Of a DNA stretch of 30,767 nucleotides, positions 1 to 7,358 are shown piece after piece. The DNA lies in contig NZ_QUHR01000015.1 in the NCBI RefSeq assembly GCF_003479605.1, forward strand, positions 1-30,767, given 5' to 3'. This stretch comes from Roseburia sp. AF12-17LB. Its GTDB lineage: Bacteria; Bacillota; Clostridia; Lachnospirales; Lachnospiraceae. The notes under the pieces were generated by a model. That model searched no databases and was not told the origin of the DNA. It saw only the letters and a list, made by a program, of their open reading frames with translations. Positions within the stretch are counted from its first letter, which is position 1, and every line of letters begins with the position of its first letter. A program made the translations under genes and the position numbers.

Positions 1-203
1 TCAGAAATCTAGCTTGGCTAAATATCCTAAAGTTTACTGTTTTAGGTCGCATTTTTCTATATGAATAGAGATGCTGTCCTGAATGATTTTGTAATCTTTA
101 CGATTACGTTTTTCTCAAAATCTTTCAAGGTTATTTCACTGTTCAGTTATCAAGGTTCTTGACCAGTTCTGCGAACTCTTTTGCTTTGTTCTCACCGGTC
201 AGC
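1..203 (-). other. rRNA operon leader (partial, runs off the left edge)
   Basis: Read on the minus strand this is the transcribed leader of a ribosomal RNA operon whose 16S gene would lie beyond base 1. It follows a near-perfect rRNA-type promoter. It carries the boxA-like antitermination motif CCTTGATAACTGAACAG (about 136-153) and, just after, a small hairpin GTAATC-GTAAA-GATTAC (about 93-109). No protein-coding signal is credible here. The assignment as leader rather than internal spacer rests on the adjacent promoter. The rRNA itself is not visible in the window. Confidence 0.7.
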
Positions 204-209
204 TTGTTT

Positions 210-238
210 ATATTATCACAGGACTTTCTCTTTGTCAA
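210..238 (-). promoter_or_regulatory. rRNA operon promoter, leftward
   Basis: The minus strand has -35 TTGACA (233-238), a spacer of exactly 17 bases, and -10 TAATAT (210-215). Transcription should start near base 203 and run into the boxA-bearing leader. The -35 hexamer is perfect and the sequence just upstream is very A/T rich, as expected for a strong stable-RNA promoter with an UP-like element. Confidence 0.82.
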
Positions 239-320
239 CAACTTTTTTACTTTTTTTGACTTATTTTTTACAGTCGTAAAATCCATTGTCGAACGTCCGC
301 ATGATCATCTCACAAGCGAG

Positions 321-410
321 CGGAGAAGGAGGGATTTGAACCCTCGCGCCGCTGTTAACGACCTGCACCCTTTCCAGGGGTGTCCCTTCGGCCAGCTTGG
401 GTACTTCTCC
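321..410 (-). tRNA. tRNA-Ser (anticodon GGA)
   Basis: A 90-nt class II tRNA on the minus strand. The acceptor stem GGAGAAG/CTTCTCC closes the cloverleaf and the discriminator base is G at 321. The anticodon loop CTGGAAA places anticodon GGA at 373-375, which reads UCC/UCU serine codons. The long variable arm typical of tRNA-Ser is present, and the T arm GAGGGTTCAAATCCCTC is intact. The 3' CCA is not encoded, so CCA-adding enzyme would be needed. It lies 29 bases after the second tRNA-Ser and upstream of the rRNA promoter; no clear terminator separates them. Confidence 0.95.
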
Positions 411-439
411 GAATCAGTTTCCAATTATTAAGTTGGAAG

Positions 440-525
440 CGGAGAGAGTGGGATTCGAACCCACGCGCCCTTGCGGACAAACGGTTTTCAAGACCGCCTC
501 GTTATGACCACTTCGATATCTCTCC
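440..525 (-). tRNA. tRNA-Ser (anticodon TGA)
   Basis: An 86-nt class II tRNA on the minus strand with acceptor stem GGAGAGA/TCTCTCC and discriminator G at 440. The anticodon loop CTTGAAA gives anticodon TGA at 488-490 (UCA and other UCN codons). It has a long variable arm and the T arm GTGGGTTCGAATCCCAC. CCA is not encoded. It is the first gene of the tRNA-Ser pair and lies 26 bases downstream of its promoter's upstream -10 edge at 551-558. Confidence 0.95.
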
Positions 526-557
526 ATATTGATACGCTTCAAATCAGCGCAAAAATG

Positions 558-586
558 ATTCTATCATCAAATAGATAGCATGTCAA
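558..586 (-). promoter_or_regulatory. promoter of the tRNA-Ser pair
   Basis: The minus strand shows -35 TTGACA (581-586), a 17-base spacer and -10 TAGAAT (558-563). The predicted start is near 551, about 26 bases before the first tRNA. The rest of the ispD-tRNA gap (564-672) is A/T rich, with no terminator hairpin that I can see. Confidence 0.75.
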
Positions 587-672
587 CAATTATTTTCATT
601 TTTTCAAAATCATTTTTCAAAATTTCAAAACATATTCATTTGATTTCCCATTGGTGCCGGATGGTTCATTTT

Positions 673-1386
673 CTATGAACATACACCCTTACCAGGATTT
701 CCTGCATTCAGCATAAACTCCGCCATTTCCAAATCTTCCGGTGTTGTAATCTTAAAATTGCGATAGCTCCCATCTATTACATATACCGGAACTTTTCCAT
801 ACGCCTCCACTACCATTGCATCATCTGTAACATCTTCTCTTCCATCCGCTATCATCTTCTGATAAGAATCATAAATCAGGGAATAGAAAAATGCCTGCGG
901 TGTCTGTACCGTATAAAGGCTTTTTCTTGGTGGTGTATCCTCTACTTTTCCATTTTCATCTACCTTTTTTATGGTATCCTTCACCGGCACAGCTGCAATA
1001 CATGCATGTTTTTTCTGCACTTCATCCATTATATGTCGGATGACTTCCTGCCCTATAAACGGGCGTGCCCCATCATGAATCAGTACATAATCCGTATGTT
1101 CACACGCACTTAAGCCCTGAAAAACAGAGTGGTAACGTTCCTTACCACCCTTTACTATCTTCGTTACTTTATGCAATTTATATTTTTCTACAATTTCTTT
1201 CCGGCAGTATTCCTCTTCTCCTTCACCGGTTACCAGTACGATTTCATCTACCGGGCTTTCTTCAAATGCCTTAAGGGTATAATAAATCACCGGCCTCCCA
1301 CAAAGAAGCAGATACTGCTTATGGACAGAGCTTCCCATGCGGCTTCCTTTTCCCGCAGAAAGCACGATTGCTGTATACTTTGCCAT
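673..1386 (-). CDS. ispD: 2-C-methyl-D-erythritol 4-phosphate cytidylyltransferase
   Basis: A cytosolic enzyme of the MEP isoprenoid pathway that joins CTP to methylerythritol 4-phosphate to give CDP-methylerythritol. The 237-aa protein has the family length. The nucleotide-binding N-terminus LSAGKGSRMG (about residues 9-18) is followed by the KQY segment, and the HDGARPF motif (about 104-110) is present. A region near 160-170 (TPQAF) matches the substrate-binding loop. The ATG overlaps the tsaD stop (TAATG), with GGAG seven bases upstream, so the two are translationally coupled. It is the last gene of the t6A operon. No ispF follows it, only a tRNA cluster. Confidence 0.95.
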   Translation of the reverse strand: MAKYTAIVLSAGKGSRMGSSVHKQYLLLCGRPVIYYTLKAFEESPVDEIVLVTGEGEEEYCRKEIVEKYKLHKVTKIVKGGKERYHSVFQGLSACEHTDYVLIHDGARPFIGQEVIRHIMDEVQKKHACIAAVPVKDTIKKVDENGKVEDTPPRKSLYTVQTPQAFFYSLIYDSYQKMIADGREDVTDDAMVVEAYGKVPVYVIDGSYRNFKITTPEDLEMAEFMLNAGNPGKGVCS

Positions 1387-2417
1387 TAACGTTCTCCTAA
1401 TTTTAAGTTTGGTACTGCATTCAAATCAAGTCCGGAACGGATTCCCGCCCGGTAATCATAATATGCTGCTGCACCTATCATTGCTGCATTATCGGTACAG
1501 AGAATCGGCGACGGATGATAAAATGCCACATTTCTCTTCCGGCACTCTTCTTCCATTGCTCCTCTTAAGGTTCCATTAGAAGCCACTCCTCCCGCAATAG
1601 CAAATTTATCAATCTGATATTTTTCAATGGCATGCATGGCATTTCCCACCAGCACATCAATAACCGCTTTCTGGAAAGATGCTGCAATATCCGCCTGCAC
1701 AATCTCAATACCTTTCATTTTACAGCTGTTCAGATGGTTTAAAACAGCAGACTTTAAGCCACTGAAGCTGAAGTCATACTCCCCATCTGCAATCTTCGGT
1801 CTTGGGAATTCCACAGCATGAGGATTTCCTTCATGTGCTACTTTTTCAATCTTTGGTCCACCCGGATAGCCTAATCCGATTGCTCTCGCCACTTTATCAA
1901 AGGCTTCACCTGCTGCATCATCCCTGGTTCTTCCAAGTATCTCATATTTTCCATAATCCAGTACTTTTACCAGATGTGTATGACCGCCGGATACTACAAG
2001 ACATAAAAATGGTGGCTCTAACTCTTTATTTTCAATATAATTTGCGCTGATGTGTCCCTCAATATGATGCACACCTACCAGTGGAATATTTCTTGCATAA
2101 CTGATTGCTTTCGCTTCTGCCACACCAACCAGGAGGGCACCCACTAATCCCGGTCCATAAGTTACACCGATTGCGTCTATATCTGCCCAGTCTGCCTGCG
2201 CTTCCTGCATTGCTTCTGTTATTACCTGATTAATTTTCTCAATATGTTTACGGGATGCAATTTCCGGAACCACACCTCCATATAAGGTATGTAATGCAAT
2301 CTGGGATGAAATGATATTCGATCTCACATCCCTTCCATTTACTACAACTGCCGCCGCAGTCTCATCGCAGGAACTTTCTATTGCAAGAATTGCAATATCT
2401 CCTTTATTTTTCTGCAT
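1386..2417 (-). CDS. tsaD: tRNA threonylcarbamoyladenosine transferase, catalytic subunit TsaD
   Basis: Transfers the threonylcarbamoyl group from threonylcarbamoyl-AMP to A37 of ANN-decoding tRNAs, working in the cytosol with TsaB and TsaE, which are encoded upstream in the same operon. The ASKHA-fold sequence begins [12 protein letters not shown]. The metal-binding HHIEGH motif lies near residue 110, SGGHTH follows, and GGVASN is in the C-terminal half. I chose the ATG at 2417 (343 aa) because GGAAGGAG lies nine bases upstream; a GTG at 2420, an ATG at 2423 and an ATG at 2444 are alternatives. The start lies inside the 3' end of the preceding gene (14-base overlap). Confidence 0.95.
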   Translation of the reverse strand: MQKNKGDIAILAIESSCDETAAAVVVNGRDVRSNIISSQIALHTLYGGVVPEIASRKHIEKINQVITEAMQEAQADWADIDAIGVTYGPGLVGALLVGVAEAKAISYARNIPLVGVHHIEGHISANYIENKELEPPFLCLVVSGGHTHLVKVLDYGKYEILGRTRDDAAGEAFDKVARAIGLGYPGGPKIEKVAHEGNPHAVEFPRPKIADGEYDFSFSGLKSAVLNHLNSCKMKGIEIVQADIAASFQKAVIDVLVGNAMHAIEKYQIDKFAIAGGVASNGTLRGAMEEECRKRNVAFYHPSPILCTDNAAMIGAAAYYDYRAGIRSGLDLNAVPNLKLGER

Positions 2418-3000
2418 CACCATTGTCTCCTTCCAGTGCCACAAATCCTAATATTTTCCAGTCCCCATTCTCATCCTTACGCAGCACATATTCCTGGTTA
2501 GCCCGGTTATATGCCTTGGTAGAGCGCAGGAAATAAGATGCCGTCACATAGGCACAATCACTTCCATCTACTTTCTTATAAGCCACTTCATCTGTATCGC
2601 AGACAGATGCTGTTGCTATAATCTTACTTTCTGCTTTATAAGCCGCAATGTCATTCTGCATCTGGGTTGAAAATGTATCCTGCGGATTGTTTTCCAATAA
2701 CTCTTCATCCATCAGTGCACGCATCTTCTCCAACAGCTTCTGGTACTGCTCATCATCATAAGTTTCATTATAAAGGCAGAGCAGAATCCTATTATAATAT
2801 TTGATTACAGCACGAGGTGACGCCGGATAATCCTTCTCTAAATTTTTACTTAAAACAGAGGTTATCTCATCTGTTTCTCCTGTTGTTTCCACACTTCTTG
2901 GTGAGCGGTTTGTCAGATAATAATAAAATCCGACCACAATTCCAATGCAAATCACACCTATAATAACTGTCTTAATTATGCCTGCTGTACGTTTCTTCAT
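2404..3000 (-). CDS. membrane-anchored protein of unknown function
   Basis: I do not recognise a characterised function; it resembles small anchored proteins found at this locus in Lachnospiraceae (possibly the DUF6715 group, unverified). The 198-aa protein has one N-terminal transmembrane segment (about residues 9-29, rich in Ile and Val). An acidic extracellular part of about 165 residues follows. Its last third ([13 protein letters not shown], then [16 protein letters not shown]) reads like the closing strands of an NTF2/SnoaL-like or DUF4829-like fold, which is only an impression. It sits two bases after rnz and overlaps tsaD, so it is cotranscribed with RNA-modification genes. Whether that placement is functional is unknown. 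Confidence 0.75.
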   Translation of the reverse strand: MKKRTAGIIKTVIIGVICIGIVVGFYYYLTNRSPRSVETTGETDEITSVLSKNLEKDYPASPRAVIKYYNRILLCLYNETYDDEQYQKLLEKMRALMDEELLENNPQDTFSTQMQNDIAAYKAESKIIATASVCDTDEVAYKKVDGSDCAYVTASYFLRSTKAYNRANQEYVLRKDENGDWKILGFVALEGDNGDAEK

Positions 3001-3002
3001 GT

Positions 3003-3914
3003 TTACGCCTCCTCAAAATCCAGTGTAACACTCTTTCCATCTTTGCCTAAATATGCATTCGGATATATCTTCCTTACAGCATCCATATAGTCTTCGCCCC
3101 TTACAAGGGACGGGCTGAAGTGGGTAAGCCACATTTCTTTCACCCCGGCATCCTTGGCAAGATGTGCTGCTTCATAAAAAGTCATATGTTTATATTGTTT
3201 CGCTTTTGCAAGTTTCTCTTTTTCTGCATACATACCTTCACAGATAAATAAATCGGAATCTTTGGCATTTTTTGCAATGCTCTCCGTCGGGCGGGTATCA
3301 GTACAATATGTCAGCTTGATGCCTTTTCTTGGCGGGCCTAATACCATTTCCGGCAGATAGGTCTTGTCCTCTTCTTCAATAATTTCACCTTTTTGCAGGC
3401 GGCTCCAGTATTTCTGCGGTATCTGCCGTTCTAATGCATGTTCCACTGAAAATCTTCCAGCCCTTGAAATCTCCAAGGTATAGCCGTAGCAGATAACATT
3501 ATGGTTCACCCGGAAAGCATGGATCGTATATCCCTTTAATTCTATAGTCTCTTCCGGTTCCGTCAGTTCTATAAATTTAATCCCAAAAGGCAGTTCCGGT
3601 GCAATCACACGCAGTGCATTTACCACACGTTCCAGCCCCTTTGGTCCAATCATCGTCAGCGGCTCCGTTCGTTCCGCATTTCCCATGGTAAGAAGAATTC
3701 CAGGCAGTCCGCTGATATGGTCCGCATGGTAATGTGTAAAGCACATAATATCCACCGGCTTGAAGCTCCAGCCTTTTTCTTTTACTGCAATCTGGGTGCC
3801 TTCGCCACAGTCAACCATCAGACTGCTGCCATTATATCTTGTCATCAGTGAAGTCAGCCAGCGATATGGCAATGGCATCATTCCACCGGTTCCTAATAAA
3901 CAGACATCTAACAT
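3003..3914 (-). CDS. rnz: ribonuclease Z (MBL-fold tRNA 3' endonuclease)
   Basis: Cleaves precursor tRNAs at the discriminator base, generating the end used by CCA-adding enzyme. This matters here because both tRNA-Ser genes in the window lack an encoded CCA. The 303-aa protein has the short RNase Z form. It opens with VCLLGTGGMMPLP, carries the zinc motif THYHADHISGLPG (about residues 60-72) and the GPPRKG segment typical of the family, and ends with a conserved HFSPS motif (about 265). It belongs to the long leftward tRNA-maturation operon, 17 bases after the small zinc protein. Confidence 0.92.
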   Translation of the reverse strand: MLDVCLLGTGGMMPLPYRWLTSLMTRYNGSSLMVDCGEGTQIAVKEKGWSFKPVDIMCFTHYHADHISGLPGILLTMGNAERTEPLTMIGPKGLERVVNALRVIAPELPFGIKFIELTEPEETIELKGYTIHAFRVNHNVICYGYTLEISRAGRFSVEHALERQIPQKYWSRLQKGEIIEEEDKTYLPEMVLGPPRKGIKLTYCTDTRPTESIAKNAKDSDLFICEGMYAEKEKLAKAKQYKHMTFYEAAHLAKDAGVKEMWLTHFSPSLVRGEDYMDAVRKIYPNAYLGKDGKSVTLDFEEA

Positions 3915-3931
3915 TCTATTTCCTCAGCTCT

Positions 3932-4126
3932 CTATACAATTTCTGTTACTTCTTCCATTAAAGGCGGTATCACAAACTGTTTTGTCCATTCATCAAAGCA
4001 GGACTCGCATACACGCAGTTTGCTTTTCACACCATCCTTAGCAGAAAAATAATTCCATTCTTTTTCTATATAAATATAATCCTGTTTTCGTTCTTCGATT
4101 TCTTTTCCACAACAATTGCAAACCAT
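3932..4126 (-). CDS. small zinc-ribbon-like protein
   Basis: A 64-aa protein starting MVCNCCGKEI, with two cysteine pairs (CNCC near the N-terminus and CESC near residue 41) that could bind one zinc. Between them is an aromatic, acidic segment. An upstream in-frame ATG at 4165 is possible, but the ATG at 4126 is preceded by GGAGG at seven bases, so I prefer it. I cannot assign a function. Its position between rimI and rnz in an RNA-processing operon is the only hint. Confidence 0.7.
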   Translation of the reverse strand: MVCNCCGKEIEERKQDYIYIEKEWNYFSAKDGVKSKLRVCESCFDEWTKQFVIPPLMEEVTEIV

Positions 4127-4198
4127 TTCGCATCCTCCGTCTCTTATCTTGTGGTTCTCTTTCATTATAGAACCATTCTAATAAATTTGCAGTGGAAA

Positions 4199-4633
4199 TT
4201 ACTGGACCCTGCTCATGATATATGCATCCTCTGAGGGCTTTTCATAAAAATTCTTTCGAGTTCCAAGTACAGAGAATCCAAGTTTCTGATACAGGCGAAT
4301 GGCAGGCTCATTGGATACCCTTACCTCTAAAACATACCGGCTAATACCATGTTTTCTACCCTGCTGCATTAGTTCTGTTACTAGTTGTTCCCCATAACCT
4401 CTGTTTCTGCAGGCTTCACTTATTGCCACATTGGTAATCTCGCCTTCATCTAATGCCATATACATTCCACAATATCCTAAGATGGAACCCGCTTCTTCTG
4501 CCACCAGAAAAATCACATGGTTCATGGCAAGAGCATCGCGAAATCCCTGCTCGCTCCATGGCTGCGAAAAAACTTTTGCCTCTATGGCTGCTACATCAAA
4601 AACATCTGCCTCTGACATTCTACGAATTTCCAT
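4199..4633 (-). CDS. rimI: ribosomal protein S18-alanine N-acetyltransferase (RimI family)
   Basis: A cytosolic GNAT acetyltransferase, annotated in this family as acetylating the N-terminal alanine of ribosomal protein S18 (known for the family, not shown here). The 144-aa length is normal. The acetyl-CoA pyrophosphate loop RNRGYG lies near residue 72, followed by the VRVSNEPAIRLYQKLGF signature and the C-terminal FYEKPSEDAYIM segment typical of RimI. The ATG lies inside the tsaB 3' end (14-base overlap). The tsaB-rimI-tsaD neighbourhood is a classic arrangement. Confidence 0.9.
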   Translation of the reverse strand: MEIRRMSEADVFDVAAIEAKVFSQPWSEQGFRDALAMNHVIFLVAEEAGSILGYCGMYMALDEGEITNVAISEACRNRGYGEQLVTELMQQGRKHGISRYVLEVRVSNEPAIRLYQKLGFSVLGTRKNFYEKPSEDAYIMSRVQ

Positions 4634-5327
4634 GCTGTTCCATCCTCTCGCGTTCTGCCTGGGAAAGGCGCAGATATTCCGGTTTGTGTTCTTCTGCAGA
4701 TTCTAATTTACCTGCTTTGTAATATTCTTCTCCTAAAGCTGCAACAGCTGCTGCACGCTGCTTATTCACATGTGCCGGTGCAAAGGAATATGGCACTTTA
4801 CAGTTTTCTTCTATATAAGTGGTAAATACCGGGACACCATCTCCCAAAAATACAACCGGAGCATTGTTTTCATTTATCTTTGCTACAATCTCATCAATTC
4901 CCACAACGCACTGTGGGCACAATACCTGCATTTTTTCGTCTTCAAACTGATATAAACCGGTATAGGTCTGGTTTCTTCTGGCATCCATTAATGGACAGAT
5001 AATATCTCTATGCCCATAGAGGTTGTATGCCAGTGCATCCACGGTCGGTACGGATATCAACGGCTTATCCAGTGCAAGTCCCAATCCTTTTGCTGTTGCA
5101 GAGCCAATCCGAAGTCCGGTAAATGAGCCCGGGCCCGCTGCAATTGCAATGGCATCTAATGTATCCAAATCCAGTTCTATCATTTTCGCAAGTTCATCTA
5201 ACATTGGCAGCAAGGTCTGTGAATGTGTTTTCTTATAATTTACAGTAAATTCTCCCAACAGCACATCATCTTCTACTACTGCTACGCTGGCTACCAGTCC
5301 GGAGCTGTCCAATCCCAATATTTTCAT
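4620..5327 (-). CDS. tsaB: tRNA threonylcarbamoyladenosine synthesis dimerisation protein TsaB
   Basis: A non-catalytic ASKHA-fold partner of TsaD in the t6A transfer complex. The 235-aa protein begins MKILGLDSSG, has the family hallmark GPGSFTGLRIG (about residues 66-76), and has PLMDARRNQTYTGLY near 110. The start codon overlaps the tsaE stop (ATGA), with GAGGTGG just upstream, so translation is coupled. The adjacent tsaE and the tsaD further on supply the rest of the complex. Confidence 0.94.
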   Translation of the reverse strand: MKILGLDSSGLVASVAVVEDDVLLGEFTVNYKKTHSQTLLPMLDELAKMIELDLDTLDAIAIAAGPGSFTGLRIGSATAKGLGLALDKPLISVPTVDALAYNLYGHRDIICPLMDARRNQTYTGLYQFEDEKMQVLCPQCVVGIDEIVAKINENNAPVVFLGDGVPVFTTYIEENCKVPYSFAPAHVNKQRAAAVAALGEEYYKAGKLESAEEHKPEYLRLSQAERERMEQHGNS

Positions 5328-5755
5328 CGTTCCACCTCTTCTATTGTTATCCTGCGATAATCAAATCCTTTTTCCAAATCTTTTTCTATTGTTATCTGCC
5401 GGTAATGATCCGGTAAAATTTCTTCAATCAGATTTGCCCATTCTATCATGGTCAGACCATTTCCATAAAAATAGTCCTCATAGCCGATTTCATCCATTTC
5501 CTCAATATCCGCAATCCGGTATACATCAAAATGATAAAATGGCATTCTTCCTTCTTCATACTCCTGCACAATAGTAAAAGTCGGACTGCAGATAGGTTCT
5601 GTTATCTCCAAACCCTTGGCTATTCCCTGGGTAAAAACGGTTTTTCCTACTCCCAAATCTCCGATTAATGTATACACTTCTCCCGGCTTTGCTTCCCGTC
5701 CAATCTGTTCGCCTAACTTTTCTGTTTCTTCTGCCGAAAATGTTTCATATACCAT
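5324..5755 (-). CDS. tsaE: tRNA threonylcarbamoyladenosine synthesis ATPase TsaE
   Basis: A P-loop ATPase that drives turnover of the TsaB-TsaD complex. The 143-aa protein has the Walker A motif GDLGVGKT (about residues 32-39), the conserved SPTFTIVQEY segment, the HFDVYRI strand, and a MIEWANLI segment near 103, all typical of the YjeE/TsaE family. It follows the YcxB-like gene by 12 bases and overlaps tsaB by four. Of the t6A pathway only tsaC/sua5, which makes the activated intermediate, is missing from the window. Confidence 0.94.
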   Translation of the reverse strand: MVYETFSAEETEKLGEQIGREAKPGEVYTLIGDLGVGKTVFTQGIAKGLEITEPICSPTFTIVQEYEEGRMPFYHFDVYRIADIEEMDEIGYEDYFYGNGLTMIEWANLIEEILPDHYRQITIEKDLEKGFDYRRITIEEVER

Positions 5756-5767
5756 ATACTTTTCTTC

Positions 5768-6271
5768 CTATCTCTTCTTCATACAATTCTGGTGCTTCTT
5801 CAAATTCTTATCTGCCAGTTCCTTCAACGCTGCATACTGTCCGCCTACAATTTCCATCGGCAGGATATATGCATTTACGCGGCTGCTGTAAATCAGAACA
5901 TTATGCTTTGTTGACACCATTTTATAAATCTGTTTCCACTCCAGCAGGGCATTTTCTTCTCCCAGAGATACATGGACACCTTCATCATCCAACATATAAT
6001 GCAGCGTACTTTTCAGTGCCTCTGACATGGAAATCTGTCTTGCCGCCCGCATTTTCAAGGTTAATGGAAAATAAAAAAGAAAGACAATGCCAAATATGAT
6101 GTAAAGCACCGTATACATGGTATCTACCTTTCCATAGGTTCCCACTGCGGCTACAAATCCAAGCACCGCTGCCAAGATGGAAAAGATTCCGGTAAAACTG
6201 GTATATATATGATACATATTAAACCGGTACATATCGTTCGCTGTTATTTTTACATCAAATTCAATTGGCAT
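5768..6271 (-). CDS. YcxB-like two-helix membrane protein
   Basis: A 167-aa protein with two transmembrane helices (about residues 27-45 and 53-71). A cytosolic C-terminal domain follows, in which a strand-rich pattern (LEWKQIYKMVSTKHNVLIY, then AYILPMEIV) matches the YcxB-like C-terminal domain. The function of that family is not established. The ATG has AGGAGG seven bases upstream. It is the first gene of the t6A operon, just downstream of a good promoter, so it probably shares that transcript. Confidence 0.75.
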   Translation of the reverse strand: MPIEFDVKITANDMYRFNMYHIYTSFTGIFSILAAVLGFVAAVGTYGKVDTMYTVLYIIFGIVFLFYFPLTLKMRAARQISMSEALKSTLHYMLDDEGVHVSLGEENALLEWKQIYKMVSTKHNVLIYSSRVNAYILPMEIVGGQYAALKELADKNLKKHQNCMKKR

Positions 6272-6302
6272 TGTCTTTCCTCCTGCTTACTTTTCTGATT
6301 GA

Positions 6303-6331
6303 AGTATAGCATTATTTTCGGGAATAGACAA
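6303..6331 (-). promoter_or_regulatory. promoter of the YcxB/tsaE-ispD operon
   Basis: On the minus strand -35 TTGTCT (6326-6331) and -10 TATACT (6303-6308) are separated by 17 bases; the start would be near 6296. It lies between ribU and the YcxB-like gene and is the only good promoter seen before ispD, which supports one long transcript. Confidence 0.7.
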
Positions 6332-6369
6332 ACTCTTTATCAATTTTGTGTCGGGCAAAAAAGGGACGT

Positions 6370-7014
6370 CTAATTCTTACGGCTGTTGGTTCCTTTGATG
6401 ATTGGTGAAATATGTTTATAAATCAAAAATGTAATTCCAACACTAATCATACCTTTTAAGAAGGTGAATGGCATATTAAATACTACAAGACACTCCAATA
6501 AATTATCCATATGTCCGCCTACTGCAGAAGCGATTGCATTGTAAGCACCAATAATGGCATCTTCCGGCATAAATGCTGTATAGAACGGATATACCAGGAA
6601 ATAGTTTGATACCACACTGAATACTGCCATGAAAAGTGCTCCTGCTAAAGAACCGATTAATGCACCTTTGCGGTTCTTCTTAAATTTGTAAATCAGTCCT
6701 GCCGGAAGCACGAACGCTACTCCAAGAATGAAATTGGACAGTTCTCCAACACCACTTGTGGTTGTAATAGTCAGATGAATCAGATTTTTAATCAGGCAGA
6801 TTACAATTCCGCTGACCGGTCCCATGGAAAATGCTCCAATCAATGCCGGAAGTTCTGAAATATCCAGTTTGATGAAGTTTGGCATAAAAGGAACTGCAAA
6901 ATCAAGGAACATCAGGATGAACGCAATGGCTGAAAGCATTGCTGTCATCGTCAGATATCTTGCATTTACACCTGTTTTTACGTTGCTGTTTGTTGTTACA
7001 CTGTTTGTACTCAT
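6370..7014 (-). CDS. ribU: riboflavin ECF transporter S component
   Basis: The substrate-binding membrane subunit of an energy-coupling factor transporter. It imports riboflavin when joined to the shared EcfA/EcfA'/EcfT module, which is not in the window. The 214-aa protein has five or six hydrophobic helices. The segment LMFLDFAVPFMPNFIKLD followed by SELPALIGAF is the usual RibU signature, and GxxGxLSNF-like GVGELSNF follows. I placed the start at the ATG at 7014, which has GGAG eight bases upstream; an ATG at 7110 would lie inside the riboswitch attenuator. An FMN riboswitch directly upstream makes riboflavin the confident substrate. Confidence 0.92.
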   Translation of the reverse strand: MSTNSVTTNSNVKTGVNARYLTMTAMLSAIAFILMFLDFAVPFMPNFIKLDISELPALIGAFSMGPVSGIVICLIKNLIHLTITTTSGVGELSNFILGVAFVLPAGLIYKFKKNRKGALIGSLAGALFMAVFSVVSNYFLVYPFYTAFMPEDAIIGAYNAIASAVGGHMDNLLECLVVFNMPFTFLKGMISVGITFLIYKHISPIIKGTNSRKN

Positions 7015-7084
7015 TTCTTTTACTCCTTTTTTCTTTACTTTTAGCTCTTGCAAGGGATGTCCGGAGTATTGGTGTACCATAAAA

Positions 7085-7108
7085 GCCCCGGATAAAACTA
7101 TCCGGGGC
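7085..7108 (-). terminator. riboswitch-controlled intrinsic terminator of ribU
   Basis: A perfect 10-bp stem, GCCCCGGATA pairing with TATCCGGGGC around a four-base loop, is followed on the minus strand by TTTTAT. It lies about 30 bases after the FMN aptamer and about 70 bases before the ribU start codon, the geometry of an OFF-switch attenuator. FMN binding should favour this terminator. Confidence 0.88.
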
Positions 7109-7137
7109 ACGCAAAATAATCACCTTAATGGTCACTT

Positions 7138-7282
7138 ATCTTCTCCCATCCAGACTATACTGTCGGTTTTGGATTTTCACCAAATCAACTGCAATACTGC
7201 AGTTCACGGACTAATGTGTCATGCACAATCACCGTCGGTCGGGAATCTATGCTTCGCATATCACCCTGCCCCGAAGACTTCC
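7138..7282 (-). ncRNA. FMN riboswitch (RFN element)
   Basis: The minus strand contains the conserved RFN blocks in order. They are GTCTTCGGGGCAGGGTG (about 7264-7280), TTCCCGACCGACGGT, the TAGTCCGTGA block, GGTGAAAATCCAAAACCGAC, and AGTATAGTCTGGATGGGAGA ending near 7138. This is the FMN-binding aptamer that represses riboflavin transport or synthesis genes. An extra GATATGCGAAGCATAGA arm sits between the GGGTG and TTCCCGAC blocks, slightly extending that stem. It precedes ribU and is coupled to the terminator at 7085-7108. Confidence 0.95.
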
Positions 7283-7302
7283 TATTCAATTACTATGGGT
7301 CT

Positions 7303-7331
7303 ATTGTAGAGCTTCACTTTTTCCTTGTCAA
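7303..7331 (-). promoter_or_regulatory. promoter of the FMN riboswitch-ribU unit
   Basis: -35 TTGACA (7326-7331), a 17-base spacer and -10 TACAAT (7303-7308) lie on the minus strand. The expected start near 7296 is about 14 bases before the aptamer. The promoter begins only 28 bases after the tex stop codon. Confidence 0.83.
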
Positions 7332-7358
7332 TACCCAATTTTATCTGTTACCTTTTAT

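Noticed and set aside
159..431. Rightward 90-codon frame over the rRNA leader and tRNA-Ser(GGA)
   Set aside because: It covers the rRNA promoter and a complete tRNA on the other strand; no coding signal.
613..678. 21-codon leftward frame just after ispD
   Set aside because: It overlaps the ispD stop, has only a weak AGGG three bases before the ATG, and no feature in the peptide.
5668..6099. 143-codon rightward frame opposite tsaE and the YcxB-like gene
   Set aside because: Pure antisense shadow of two well-supported genes; no ribosome binding site or domain.
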